Origin: Acidobacteriota bacterium
GTDB lineage: Bacteria; Acidobacteriota; Terriglobia; Terriglobales; Acidobacteriaceae
Direction: 5' to 3'
DNA: 64,000 nt
NCBI GenBank assembly: GCA_021791875.1
Contig: JAJYVU010000001.1
Coordinates: forward strand, 124,001-188,000
Made by a program: the position numbers and the translations under genes
Shown here: positions 18,442 through 27,247 of the stretch, one piece after another
How the letters are laid out: every line of letters begins with the position of its first letter
How positions within the stretch are numbered: position 1 is the first letter of the stretch
The notes under the pieces: model-generated
Told to the model about the DNA's origin: nothing
Databases searched by the model: none
Seen by the model: only the letters and a program-made list of their open reading frames with translations

Positions 18442-19122
18442 ATGAAGGTCATGAAGATCTCAGACAACGCGCACCAGCTGACGCAGTGGGGGATGATCAA
18501 TGCGTTCCTGGTGGAGGAGGACGACGGGTTCACGTTGATTGATACATGCATGGGGCAGGCGGAAGCGATTGTGGAGGCGGCGGCGGATTTGCGGCATCCG
18601 ATTGTGCGCATTGTGCTGACGCACGCGCACCAAGATCACGTGGGATCGCTGGATGCGTTGGTAAAGATGCTGCCCGCAGCACTGGTGATGGTAGGGCACA
18701 GAGAGTTGCGGTTGCTGCGCGGGGACTTGACGCTGGAGGCAATTGAGGCGAGGTTTCCCTTGCGGGGCAGTTATGTGGAGAGCCATGCCAAGGTATCGCG
18801 GGAATTAGACGAGGGCGACAAGGTGGGGTCGCTGCGCGTGATCGCTTCTTCAGGACACACGCCGGGGCATATTGCGCTGCTGGATGAGCGCGAGGGGACA
18901 CTGTTTGCCGGCGACGCGTGGAGCACGCTGGGCGGAGTGATTCCTGGCGGGGCGATGAACTGGAAATTTCCACTGCCGGCGATGGCTACGTGGAACCGGA
19001 AGGTGGCGCTGGAGACATCGCGCAAGCTGTGCGGGCTGGAGCCAGAGCGGCTGGCGGTGGGTCACGGCAGGACGGTGGACGTCGCGACGGCAGCGATGAA
19101 GAAAGCGCTGGCGCGGGCGTAG
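18442..19122 (+). CDS. MBL-fold metallo-hydrolase
   Basis: Metallo-beta-lactamase-fold hydrolase of 226 residues. THAHQDHVG gives zinc ligands His61, His63, Asp65 and His66; SGHTPGH, LFAGDAWS and the late VGHGRT give the remaining His/Asp ligands. INAFLVEEDDGFTLIDTCM is the usual N-terminal strand pair. I chose the ATG at 18442 because the frame upstream to 18331 is Arg-rich and lacks family similarity. It diverges from the radical SAM gene and is followed convergently by the VWFA-related gene. The substrate is unknown; glyoxalase II-like or lactonase-like activities are typical. Confidence 0.88.
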   Translation: MKVMKISDNAHQLTQWGMINAFLVEEDDGFTLIDTCMGQAEAIVEAAADLRHPIVRIVLTHAHQDHVGSLDALVKMLPAALVMVGHRELRLLRGDLTLEAIEARFPLRGSYVESHAKVSRELDEGDKVGSLRVIASSGHTPGHIALLDEREGTLFAGDAWSTLGGVIPGGAMNWKFPLPAMATWNRKVALETSRKLCGLEPERLAVGHGRTVDVATAAMKKALARA

Positions 19123-19171
19123 GACTGAGTGCGCAGATGGAAAGTAGATGCGAGCCTCGCGGGTGCGTGAC

Positions 19172-20707
19172 TTAGTGCCTTTTGACGTTGACTGGGATTT
19201 GAATTGTGCCCAGGCGTCCGGTGTGGGTGTTCCAAACGGCGAGGTAGACGTCGTTGTCGCCGTCAGGGAGGTCAACCATCTGCTGCCATGTGAAGTGGGC
19301 CCGCGGATGGGCCTGAATGGCAGTCGTGCGGAAGCGCATTTCGACCATTTTCACGTGTTGCCAGCGAACAAGCCCACCGTTATCCAGAACGACAGTTGCG
19401 ACGCCGAAAGTGACGATGGAATGCTGGGCGTCGAGATGAGCGATGGGGAAGGCCGCGACAGGCAGCTCGTAGCGGACAATATAGGGCATTGCTCCATGTC
19501 GCACCGTGCGCTGCGCGGATGTTGTGGCATGCAGGATTTGCGCCTGAAAGAGGATGGGGTTGCTGTGCAGGCTGGGCGCCTGGACATCCTCTCCATCCGC
19601 TACGGTGAGGAGTCTGGTGGGATGCCTGGCCAGATAATTGTCGTCGAAGTAGCCGTGACGATAGCTGAGCTGATAAGGGCCATCGACGTGAACGCGGACC
19701 TGGTGCCAGCGGCCACGCTGGTGCAGGTCGTGGGGTGAGTAGGTAATGGTGTAGAAATCGGCGCTGTGATCGAGAATCTGACGGGCGCTCTGCGCGATGG
19801 CATTGGTGTTGTAGTAAGCTTTGCCGCCTGTGGTCGCGGCCTCATCGTTCATCATCAATTCCTGATTGTCGAGCGCGTAGTCTTTATCGGCGACAAGCCC
19901 ACGCACGTCGATGGGATAGATGGCGATACGCTCCGCGTCGAGCGCATCGTATAGCGGGCGCATATTGTAAGACTCCAAGGGCATGGAGTCAGCCGCCGCC
20001 TGCCAGCCGAAAATCTCGAAGAGTTGCTGTTGGTCGAAGAGGAGAAAGAGGTTGGAGCCTCCATTGAACCAGAGGAGATTTTTGCGGCCTGGATACTGGC
20101 TGAGATAGTGCGCCATCTGAGTGAAGAGCGGGCGGTCAGTATCGTACTCAAAGCCAGTGGTGCGGAAGCGTGGAATGGTGCGACGCAGGGCGGCCAGCAG
20201 CTGGGCGTGGCTGGTGGTGAAGTTCTGCACGAGCACAATATGTGAGCCGTTGTACAGGTAAATGGCCAAGGGCTCGGTCGAAGGCAGCTGCTCAAAAAAG
20301 TGGACCAACTGCTTGCGTAGCATCATTTGTTCGGCCAGCGTCATGGTGGTGACGTCAATCAACGCAACGTTGTAAACGGCGGGCGGGTGGGAAAGATAGC
20401 TGTTGCTAAAGGCGCCCGACGCTGTGGAACTGGGTGTGACGGCGAGATTCTTGCCGGCGTGCTCCACGAAGGAGTCGATGGTCTGAGGACGGCCATTGTC
20501 GTAGATGTGAAAGGCGGATTTTGGCAGGCCGGTAACCGGATTCCCGTTGGCGTCTGTAACGGTGATATCGATGAGGACTTCGCGAATATGCGCGTGCAAA
20601 GTGAAAGGTGGGTGGGGCGGCGTTTTTTGCGCCCAGGAAGGGATGGCGAGCGCGAGTCCGACGAGAAAGGCGATGCACCAGGCGCGGTACGAACGGGTAA
20701 GGGTCAC
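19172..20707 (-). CDS. VWFA-related exported protein of acidobacterial type
   Basis: A 511-residue exported protein. The signal peptide (CIAFLVGLALAIPSWAQ) is followed by LIDITVTDANGNPVTGLPKSAFHIYDNGRPQTI, the beta-sandwich leader typical of the acidobacterial VWFA-related family, then a von Willebrand A domain (YNVALIDVTTM, LAIYLYNGSHIVLVQNFTTS, KNLLWFNGG) that lacks the canonical DxSxS metal site, and a C-terminal region of beta strands ending DGDNDVYLAVWNTHTG. These proteins are numerous in Acidobacteria and their function is not known. Single gene, convergent with the MBL hydrolase (gap 49 bp). Confidence 0.88.
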   Translation of the reverse strand: MTLTRSYRAWCIAFLVGLALAIPSWAQKTPPHPPFTLHAHIREVLIDITVTDANGNPVTGLPKSAFHIYDNGRPQTIDSFVEHAGKNLAVTPSSTASGAFSNSYLSHPPAVYNVALIDVTTMTLAEQMMLRKQLVHFFEQLPSTEPLAIYLYNGSHIVLVQNFTTSHAQLLAALRRTIPRFRTTGFEYDTDRPLFTQMAHYLSQYPGRKNLLWFNGGSNLFLLFDQQQLFEIFGWQAAADSMPLESYNMRPLYDALDAERIAIYPIDVRGLVADKDYALDNQELMMNDEAATTGGKAYYNTNAIAQSARQILDHSADFYTITYSPHDLHQRGRWHQVRVHVDGPYQLSYRHGYFDDNYLARHPTRLLTVADGEDVQAPSLHSNPILFQAQILHATTSAQRTVRHGAMPYIVRYELPVAAFPIAHLDAQHSIVTFGVATVVLDNGGLVRWQHVKMVEMRFRTTAIQAHPRAHFTWQQMVDLPDGDNDVYLAVWNTHTGRLGTIQIPVNVKRH

Positions 20708-21008
20708 GGCGACCTCGGTCGTTCTAAATGAACAGCCCTAACATAGAGACGACGAGATAACTGTTAGGAAAGATGCAAATCCGGGCATGGAGAGTGCAAT
20801 TGGGTGAGTTGAATCGGTCAGGAATGGTGATTCGAGGGATAGAGGCTGCGGGAGATGGGCTCAGGGCAATTCCAGAGTTACTGTGTGCCGTTGCGTGGAT
20901 TCCGTGGTGCCGCTCCCTGATGGTCCCATCCCAGCAGGCAGAGCGCGCGCCATCCCCAAGCGTCAACTGTAGGCAGTGTCTCGGGGATGCACCGGCTCTA
21001 CTCTTGCT
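20708..21008. other. Intergenic region, nothing recognised
   Basis: About 300 bases between the VWFA-related gene and the FmdE-like gene, both minus strand. I see no gene, hairpin with a T-tract, or known motif. Confidence 0.5.
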
Positions 21009-21653
21009 CTAGCCGCGGCGCGTTTCGGGAATGGCGACGGGCGCGGTGACGGATTCGGGGCCGTCGGGGAGCGGCTGGAAATAGCGGTCCTCAGGGTGTG
21101 CGCAGGCGAGGCAGACGACGGCTTCGCCGTCTCGGATGAAGCGGTCGTAGTTGATGCTTTCTCCGCAGATGGAGCAGGTGACGCGTTCGCCTTTGTAGCC
21201 GGGAAACTCGCGGGGGTGAAGTTTGACGGAGACCCACTGCTCGGTGAAGAGATCGGCGTCAGGGAGTTCGCGGTAGGCGGTCATCTGCTGTTGATTCTTG
21301 TTTTCGATTTCGGGGTGAAGCCGGCGGGCGAGTTCCTTTGAGGATTCACGGGCGGCGATGCGGATGGCGCGACCGGTGGAGAGGTCGACGAAGGTGGCGG
21401 CCATTTTGCCCCAGTCGCGGAACTTGAGGGCACGCTTGCCAAGGCGGCAGCCGGTGACGACGCCGATGGCGTCTGTGGCGCAACGGTCGATTTCGACGAA
21501 GGTGACGAGGCGCTTTCGGTCTTTGCCTCGGGGTTCGTCGATGCCGAGACGGTCGCAGCCAATCATGGCCATGCGGACGCCGAGGATTTGTCCGGCGCAC
21601 AGATGGCCGTGAGCGATTTCGGCTTCGTGAAGGAGCGCGTCGAGGGTTTCCAT
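21009..21653 (-). CDS. FmdE-family protein with zinc ribbon
   Basis: Resembles subunit E of tungsten formylmethanofuran dehydrogenase: N-terminal EAEIAHGHLCAGQILGVRMA (His15, His17, Cys19), then DRKRLVTFVEIDRCATDAI and the signature VTGCRLGKRALKFRDWGKMAATF, and a C-terminal zinc ribbon with CSICGE and VVCLACAH. Length is 214 from the ATG at 21653; the frame open further upstream (to 21719) has no similarity. No other formylmethanofuran genes are near, so this is one of the stand-alone FmdE proteins often found beside molybdenum cofactor genes. Its biochemical role is unknown. Confidence 0.85.
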   Translation of the reverse strand: METLDALLHEAEIAHGHLCAGQILGVRMAMIGCDRLGIDEPRGKDRKRLVTFVEIDRCATDAIGVVTGCRLGKRALKFRDWGKMAATFVDLSTGRAIRIAARESSKELARRLHPEIENKNQQQMTAYRELPDADLFTEQWVSVKLHPREFPGYKGERVTCSICGESINYDRFIRDGEAVVCLACAHPEDRYFQPLPDGPESVTAPVAIPETRRG

Positions 21654-21658
21654 GAATG

Positions 21659-21691
21659 TAGTTTGGGCTTGTTTGCGGGGCGGGGGCAAGT
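21659..21691. repeat. Intergenic repeat copy 1 (TAGTTTGGGCTTG type)
   Basis: TAGTTTGGGCTTG is followed by a G-rich stretch ending GGGGGCAAG. A second copy lies at 22539-22568 on the same strand; together they flank the membrane protein gene. Confidence 0.6.
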
Positions 21692-21797
21692 GAGGTAGTC
21701 GCGGAAGCTGATATTGCATTGCGGCGGGTTTGTGGTAGCCTTAGCGCGCCCCCCTCCTGAAGCTGCTTATGAGAGCGAATTTCTGAGCAGGTGCACG

Positions 21798-22517
21798 ATG
21801 AAGATCGATCGCTGGTTTTACTCGTCTGCGGCCGCCCTATTTCTGGTAGCCATCGTTGTGGCATTTCACGATTTTATTTTGGAGGGCAGGGGGACTGGCG
21901 GCCGGGTGATTGGGCCGGAGATGTTTCGATTGGATGCGGTTCACGGGGCGTGCGTGGGGCTGTGGTTTTTGCTGTTCCTGGTGCAGTCGCTGCTGATTGC
22001 GTCCAAGAACCGGCAGATTCACTTGAAACTGGGTTGGGCGGCGGTGGCGATTGGGCTGGGCGTGGCGGTGACGGGGCCTTGGGTAGCTACGCAGTCGGTG
22101 ATGGTTCACTCCCCGAAGATGCCGATTCTCGGGATGCTTTACTCGCAGTTTTTGCTGATGATGTATGCCGAGATTGCGTTGTTCACGGTGTTTGCGACTT
22201 TGGGGATTTTGATGCGGAAGAAGCCCCGGATCCACAGGCCGGTGATGCTGATGGCGAGCATGAGTCTGCTGCCTCCCGCAACGACGCGGATGCCGTTTCT
22301 TGGTTCTGTCTTTGGCGCCGTGGGTGGGGCGAGAATCTTTGGTCCGGTATTTGTGCTGGGTGCGCTGCTGCTGATTGTCCGCTGGATGATGACGCGAAGC
22401 TTGGATCGCTGGCTGGCGATGAGTTATGGAGCGCTGGTGGTGGTGCTGATTGGGGCTACGGGGCTGGCGCGGACGAGTGCGTGGGGTGCTCTGGCCGCGG
22501 TGATATTGAAGCGGTAG
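21798..22517 (+). CDS. Polytopic membrane protein of unknown function
   Basis: 239 residues with about seven hydrophobic segments: SAAALFLVAIVVAF, VGLWFLLFLVQSLL, LGWAAVAIGLGVAV, LLMMYAEIALFTVFATLGI, a short one near LMASMSLLPPATTR, IFGPVFVLGALLLIV and ALVVVLIGATGLA. Charged loops are short. I chose ATG 21798 (MKIDRW) since upstream codons are not hydrophobic or conserved-looking. Histidines in the first helices (AFHDF, AVHGACVG) and IHRPVM could bind heme or metal, but I do not recognise a named family. It is bracketed by two copies of an intergenic repeat. Confidence 0.7.
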   Translation: MKIDRWFYSSAAALFLVAIVVAFHDFILEGRGTGGRVIGPEMFRLDAVHGACVGLWFLLFLVQSLLIASKNRQIHLKLGWAAVAIGLGVAVTGPWVATQSVMVHSPKMPILGMLYSQFLLMMYAEIALFTVFATLGILMRKKPRIHRPVMLMASMSLLPPATTRMPFLGSVFGAVGGARIFGPVFVLGALLLIVRWMMTRSLDRWLAMSYGALVVVLIGATGLARTSAWGALAAVILKR

Positions 22518-22538
22518 GCGGCGAGAGATTTCCTGGTT

Positions 22539-22568
22539 TAGTTTGGGCTTGCTTTTTGGGGGGCAAGG
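22539..22568. repeat. Intergenic repeat copy 2 (TAGTTTGGGCTTG type)
   Basis: Second copy of the repeat at 21659-21691: the same 13 bases, then CTTTTT and GGGGGGCAAG. It starts 22 bases after the membrane protein stop. Confidence 0.6.
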
Positions 22569-22623
22569 TGTGGGGAGATTCGGGTGAGTTGGATGGGGTA
22601 GCCCGGGAGTCTATGAGATTGGA

Positions 22624-22680
22624 AGAAACTGCAGGTCCCTCCGCTACGGTGCTGCGCACCTTCGGTCGTGATGACAACAT
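22624..22680. repeat. Dispersed intergenic element, copy A
   Basis: Starts GAAACTGCAGGTCCCTCCGC and ends TCGTGATGACAAC. Related stretches occur at 43935-44033 and 48662-48724. See the finding on this family. Confidence 0.5.
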
Positions 22681-22751
22681 TTTTTGGGGCGGGATGGTTT
22701 TCGGACTCTGCTGATGCGCAAGGGGCGAGCGTCTGGATGGGAGGAGATTTT

Positions 22752-23498
22752 CTAGGGGATGGGGATGGATGAGCTCGAAGTGGTGGTGGGGTTGGGCTGC
22801 ATGAGGATGGGGGTGTCGCCGACGAGGCTGTAGGTGAGCGGCTTGCCGATAGTGGGCTGGAAGCTGACACGGAGGGGATCGAGCTGCCAGGTGGCGGGGG
22901 CGCAAGCGGGAGTGGATAACAGGGTGGGGTCCTGCGCCGGGTTCCAAGGGCTGATTTTGGTGGAGAGAAGTGCCTTGCGGACGGAGATGCGCGCAATGAG
23001 GGCGGTGAGCTGCGGATTTTTGGCACCGCGCAGGCCGCAATAGGCGGCAAGGTCGCGAAACCAGACGACGTGGGAGATGCGCGGATCGAAGCCGGGCAGA
23101 TGAAGCACGGAGACGCGACGGGTGAGCCGGTTGACAGAGAGCCAGGCGCCGGGCTGCCAGATCCAGTGTTCATGCGTGGCCGTGGGCAGGGCGTCGTTGA
23201 TACGGAGAGCCTGGCGAACGGTGTAGCTGGTTTCGGTGACGGGGTGGATGTCGCCGGCGGTCCAGTCAGCGATGCGGCCATCGACGACGAGGGCGCGGAC
23301 GCGGAGCTGGGAGTGTGTTGGTGTGGCGACGTCGGGGTTGGGCGAATAAGGGACCGTGTGCCAGGGGCCGAGGAAGATGGTGTGGACCACGCGGGTATGC
23401 GCACGGCGCTTGTGCTCCTTGTCGGAGCGCGTTCTGGATTCCGCGGGGGAGGGCAACGCCAACATCAGCAACAGAAAGCAGAGCCAGGCCGTGCGCAT
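22752..23498 (-). CDS. Secreted hypothetical protein
   Basis: A 248-residue protein with a signal peptide (LCFLLLMLALPSPAES). The body contains THSQLRVRALVVDGRIADWTAGDIHPVT, HWIWQPGAWLSVNRLTRRVSVLHLPGFD and SHVVWFRDLAAYCGL. Two cysteines and several Trp-rich beta segments suggest a compact exported beta domain. The C-terminus is a low-complexity Thr/Ser tail (TTTSSSS). I do not recognise a family. It has no close partner: upstream is the RodZ-like gene on the same strand after 189 bp. Confidence 0.65.
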   Translation of the reverse strand: MRTAWLCFLLLMLALPSPAESRTRSDKEHKRRAHTRVVHTIFLGPWHTVPYSPNPDVATPTHSQLRVRALVVDGRIADWTAGDIHPVTETSYTVRQALRINDALPTATHEHWIWQPGAWLSVNRLTRRVSVLHLPGFDPRISHVVWFRDLAAYCGLRGAKNPQLTALIARISVRKALLSTKISPWNPAQDPTLLSTPACAPATWQLDPLRVSFQPTIGKPLTYSLVGDTPILMQPNPTTTSSSSIPIP

Positions 23499-23687
23499 GG
23501 AGAGAGAGTAGATGCGGCGGTTTGATTCGGACAGATCACGAGGGTAATGAGGAATTCCAAGGCAGGGGATGCAGAGACAGGAAATGCGAGGCCGATCGGG
23601 AGGGGGATGGCGTGGAGGGTTTATGAATTTGGGCAGGAGGTGGAGCGGGCGCGAAATAGCGCGAAAAGTGAGGCGCCGCAGGTCAGG

Positions 23688-24179
23688 TCAGGAGCCGTTG
23701 GAAGCGGTCTGAGAAAACTGGGCGGCGACGGGCTTTGTGGTCTGGGAAGCGGGGGAAGTCGCATCGACTTTGCTGTTGACATAATTCCAGACGAACCAGC
23801 CGGAGACGGCGAGAACGGTGAGGAGCATGAAGACGCCAGCCCAGCGGAGCCGGAAGGAGGAATGCTGGGGCTTACGGGCGCGACTGCGGCTTACATTTTC
23901 AGCAAATTCGACCCATTGGAGGTCGTCGTCTTTCATCTGGCCGCTTTCGCGGTAGGCGGCCATGAACCGCTCGGTCCAGAGATTTTCGTCAAGGCCGAGG
24001 GCTTGAGCGTAGTTTCGAACGATTCCCTTATTGAGGACGCCGCCGGGTAGAGTTTCGAAATGTTCTTCTTCAAGGGAAGTCAGGTAGCGGCTGCTGACCT
24101 TAGTTACCTGGGCAATATCCCCGATGGAGACTCCGCGGAGTTCCCGTTCTTTGCGAAGTTCGATACCGAAATGAGTCAT
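23688..24179 (-). CDS. RodZ-like helix-turn-helix membrane protein
   Basis: 163 residues. An N-terminal Cro/C1-type HTH of the RodZ class (MTHFGIELRKERELRGVSIGDIAQVTKVSSRYLTSLEE, then LPGGVLNKGIVRNYAQALGLDE) is followed by a linker and one transmembrane helix (WAGVFMLLTVLAVSGWFVW, about 112-130). RodZ links MreB to the cell envelope; here the periplasmic part is only about 30 residues and lacks the C-terminal RodZ domain. A generic HTH-TM regulator is the alternative. No mreBCD genes are in the window. Confidence 0.85.
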   Translation of the reverse strand: MTHFGIELRKERELRGVSIGDIAQVTKVSSRYLTSLEEEHFETLPGGVLNKGIVRNYAQALGLDENLWTERFMAAYRESGQMKDDDLQWVEFAENVSRSRARKPQHSSFRLRWAGVFMLLTVLAVSGWFVWNYVNSKVDATSPASQTTKPVAAQFSQTASNGS

Positions 24180-24453
24180 TTTGCCTGCCTGGAGGGAGCG
24201 GTTTCTCAGAGCAAAGTGAACAACTTACCGCAAGCTGTTACCAACGTAGAACATGGGAAATCCACAGGTCAAAGGAATTTTGCAATTCTTTGGGATTATC
24301 GACATTACCAATCGGTGACGTGAATGGATTTTGGGGAATGAGATTTAGAAATACGGATTTGAAGGGATCATTTGTGCGGGAAGGGATGCACGGCGCTTTG
24401 TTAGACTCGGGAGAGTGCCGGTTTCTGATTTTGCCGGTGTTTTCACATTTCTT

Positions 24454-25557
24454 ATGAACAAGCTTGTGCTCGGCAATGTGCTGCATCGTCCGCTGCGGAC
24501 CATCATTACGATGATGGCGGTCGGCATTGAAGTGGTGATGATTCTGTCGATTGTGGGCGTGATGATCGGCATGCTGAACAACGCGCGTGCGGAGAAGACA
24601 GGCATTGGTGCAGACATTATTGTGGAGCCACCGAACGCCAGCTTCATCGCGGGAATCGGCGGTGCTCCAGCGCCGATGGCCGTGGCCGATGTACTGGCCA
24701 AGCTGCCGCACGTAGCGGTGGCCTCGCCGGTGACGACGAACCTGAGCACGATTGGGGCGGTCGAGAATATCTGGGGGATCGACTTTAAGAGCTACAACGC
24801 CCTGCGTCCATTTGTGTTCCTGTCAGGTGGCCCATTCAAGGGTCCGAACGATGTCATCATCGACGACATTTTTGCCAAAACCGGCGGCGGGCACAAGGTG
24901 GGGCAGACGATTCCGGTAGAGGGCCATCCGTTTACCATTTGCGGAATCGTCGAGCACGGCAAGGGCGGGCGGAAGTTTATTCCGATTGAGACGCTGGACA
25001 AGCTGCTGGGCACCCCTGGCAATGCGTCACTGTTTTATATTCGCAGCGACCATCCGAAGAACGAAGATCTGATCAAGCAGGAGATCAAGAATACGCCGGG
25101 GCTGGAGCAGTACAAAGTGCAGACGATTCAGCAGTGGCTGTCGCTGATGACTCCGGAGAATCTGCCAGGGTTCAAGCCGGCGCTGAATACGGTGATTGGG
25201 ATAGCGTTGATCGTGGGATTCCTGGTGATCTTCCAGTCGATGTACACGGCGGTGCTGGAGCGGACGCGGGAGATTGGGATTCTGAAGTCGCTGGGTGCTT
25301 CGAAGCTGTACATCGTGAATGTGATTTTGCGTGAGGCTGCGATGATAGCGTGCGCGGGGATTGCGGTGGGCATGATCCTGACGGCGATTGCGGGCGCGTT
25401 GTTGTGGCATTTTAATCCGACGTTTTCGTTCAAGGTGCCGACGCAGTGGTGGTTTATTGGTGCGGCAATTGCGTTGGTGAGCGCGATTCTGGGGGCGCTT
25501 TATCCGGCGCTAAAAGCCGCGGCGAAAGATCCAATCGACGCGCTGGCGTACGAGTGA
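24454..25557 (+). CDS. ABC transporter permease, MacB/FtsX type
   Basis: Inner-membrane permease of the type VII ABC exporters. Helix 1 lies at about residues 20-40 (TIITMMAVGIEVVMILSIVGVMIGM), a MacB-like periplasmic core follows (about 45-240), then three helices of the FtsX domain (TVIGIALIVGFLVIFQSMYTAVLERTREIGILKSLGAS, AAMIACAGIAVGMILTAIAGALL, WFIGAAIALVSAILGALYPALKAA). TREIGILKSLGAS is the conserved coupling loop. The start could be the GTG at 24415; I prefer ATG 24454 (MNKLVLGNV) as family members start this way. No ATPase or adaptor gene is adjacent, so the partner is elsewhere. Confidence 0.88.
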   Translation: MNKLVLGNVLHRPLRTIITMMAVGIEVVMILSIVGVMIGMLNNARAEKTGIGADIIVEPPNASFIAGIGGAPAPMAVADVLAKLPHVAVASPVTTNLSTIGAVENIWGIDFKSYNALRPFVFLSGGPFKGPNDVIIDDIFAKTGGGHKVGQTIPVEGHPFTICGIVEHGKGGRKFIPIETLDKLLGTPGNASLFYIRSDHPKNEDLIKQEIKNTPGLEQYKVQTIQQWLSLMTPENLPGFKPALNTVIGIALIVGFLVIFQSMYTAVLERTREIGILKSLGASKLYIVNVILREAAMIACAGIAVGMILTAIAGALLWHFNPTFSFKVPTQWWFIGAAIALVSAILGALYPALKAAAKDPIDALAYE

Positions 25558-25774
25558 GTTGCCAGTTTTCAGTCCCCATTCCTCAATTGTTGGTGTTTCG
25601 TTCCCAGTTACCTGAGAACGCGCCGGCATCTATTCCCACTCAACCCAGCCGCAGGGTTGTATCCCCCCATCGACGCAAGCGCCGCTGAGGACTCCGGCAT
25701 GGGAGATCGTCGGGAGTTTCCGGATTCCTATAATCGAGAAGTGAAAAGAATGAGTGTTTGTGGCAGGTTGGGGC

Positions 25775-27118
25775 GTGGCTGAGAGGATTCGCGTGATTGG
25801 CGGAGGGCTGGCCGGGCCAGAGGCGGCGCTGACGGCGGCGCGTGCGGGCGTGGACGTGGATTTGTATGAGATGCGTCCGGTGCAGCAGACGCCGGCGCAC
25901 CAGACGGGGGATTTTGGAGAGCTGGTTTGCTCGAATTCGCTGAAGTCGGAGAGTGAGCATACGGCCCCATGGCTGCTGAAACAGGAGATGCGGCGGGCGG
26001 GATCGCCGCTGCTGGCCTGCGCGGATGCGTCAGCGGTTCCGGCGGGGCATGCGCTGGCAGTAGACCGCGAGGAGTTTTCGCGTCGGATCACGGCAGCGAT
26101 TGAGGCGGAGCCGCGTATTACGGTGTATCGCACGGAGGTGACGGAACTGGACCCGGATGGTCCGCTAACGATTGTGGCGACCGGACCGCTGACGTCTTCG
26201 GCATTGTCAGACGAAGTGGCCCGGTTGACGGGGCGTGGGAATCTGGCGTTTTACGACTCGATCAGCCCGATTGTAGAGGCCGAATCGATTGACATGGAGC
26301 GGGTGTATTTTGCGGCACGGTGGGACAAGGGTACGGCGGATTACATCAACTGCCCGATGACGCGCGAGGAGTACGACCGTTTTTACGACGCGCTTGTGAC
26401 GGCCGAGACGGTGCAGGAAAAAGAGTGGGAGAAGCTGGATTATTTTGAGGGCTGTCTTCCGATTGAAGAGTTGGCGCGGCGGGGGCGGGACACGCTTCGG
26501 TTTGGTCCGATGAAGCCGGTGGGGTTGCGCGATCCGCGGACCGGGCAGACGCCGTGGGCGGTGGTGCAGCTGCGGCAGGAGAATCTGCGGGCGGACTCGT
26601 ACAACCTGGTGGGTTTTCAGAACCATTTGAAGTATGGCGAGCAGGCGCGGATATTGAGGATGATTCCGGGGCTGGAGCACGCGAAGTTTATGCGATATGG
26701 GCAGATTCACCGAAACACGTATATCCAGGGGCCGGCGGTGCTGGCGGAGCGGCTGCATTTGAGGGAGCACAAGCGGATTTATTTTGCTGGGCAGATCTCG
26801 GGTGTGGAGGGTTATACGGAGTCGATGGCGATGGGTCTGCTGGCGGGCGTGTATGCGGCCGGCGCGGCCCAGCGACGCGAAGTAACGCCGGTTCCCCGGG
26901 GGACGGCTCTGGGTTCGCTGGTGAACTACATTACGCGGGCGGAGCTGAAGCGATTCCAACCGGCGAATATTACGTTTGATTTGCTGGAGCCGCTGGAGGA
27001 GGAGATTCGGCGGAGGGTTCGCGACAAGAAAGAGCGGCACCGGATGCAGTGCGAGCGAGCGCTGGCGGCGTTTGATGCCTGGTGGAGTGCAGGACGGACG
27101 GGCTCGCCTTCAGCATAA
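25775..27118 (+). CDS. trmFO: Methylenetetrahydrofolate--tRNA-(uracil-54-C5)-methyltransferase
   Basis: FAD- and folate-dependent enzyme that makes 5-methyluridine at position 54 of tRNA. FAD-binding VIGGGLAGPEAA lies at the N-terminus, with the family stretches YEMRPVQQTPAHQTGDFGELVCSNS, YFAARWDKGTADYINCPM, YFEGCLPIEELA, GPMKPVGL, QLRQENLRADSYNLVGFQNHL and FAGQISGVEGYTES all present. Cys in FEGCLP is the conserved catalytic-region cysteine. I chose GTG 25775 (MAERIRVIGGG), which aligns with known N-termini; GTG 25754 is in frame upstream. A TATAAT hexamer lies at 25729. Length 447 is normal. A terminator hairpin at 27200 follows. Confidence 0.95.
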   Translation: MAERIRVIGGGLAGPEAALTAARAGVDVDLYEMRPVQQTPAHQTGDFGELVCSNSLKSESEHTAPWLLKQEMRRAGSPLLACADASAVPAGHALAVDREEFSRRITAAIEAEPRITVYRTEVTELDPDGPLTIVATGPLTSSALSDEVARLTGRGNLAFYDSISPIVEAESIDMERVYFAARWDKGTADYINCPMTREEYDRFYDALVTAETVQEKEWEKLDYFEGCLPIEELARRGRDTLRFGPMKPVGLRDPRTGQTPWAVVQLRQENLRADSYNLVGFQNHLKYGEQARILRMIPGLEHAKFMRYGQIHRNTYIQGPAVLAERLHLREHKRIYFAGQISGVEGYTESMAMGLLAGVYAAGAAQRREVTPVPRGTALGSLVNYITRAELKRFQPANITFDLLEPLEEEIRRRVRDKKERHRMQCERALAAFDAWWSAGRTGSPSA

Positions 27119-27199
27119 AATGATTCGCCGCGAAGGCGGAGCGGTTTTGTAACCGACATTCCAAGAACGAGACGTGGGGCGCCTGCGAGTCAGGAAATA

Positions 27200-27225
27200 G
27201 AAACGCGGCCCGTAGGCCGCGTTTC
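27200..27225. terminator. Bidirectional terminator between convergent genes
   Basis: GAAACGCGGCC / GGCCGCGTTTC, a perfect 11-bp stem with CGTA loop, ending in TTTCTTG, between the trmFO stop and the stop of the AAA+ gene. Usable from either side. Confidence 0.75.
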
Positions 27226-27247
27226 TTGCGAATATGAAGAGCATAAT

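Noticed and set aside
25729-25734. TATAAT upstream of trmFO as a full promoter
   Set aside because: No matching -35 element at the right spacing, so I list only the hexamer in the gene entry.
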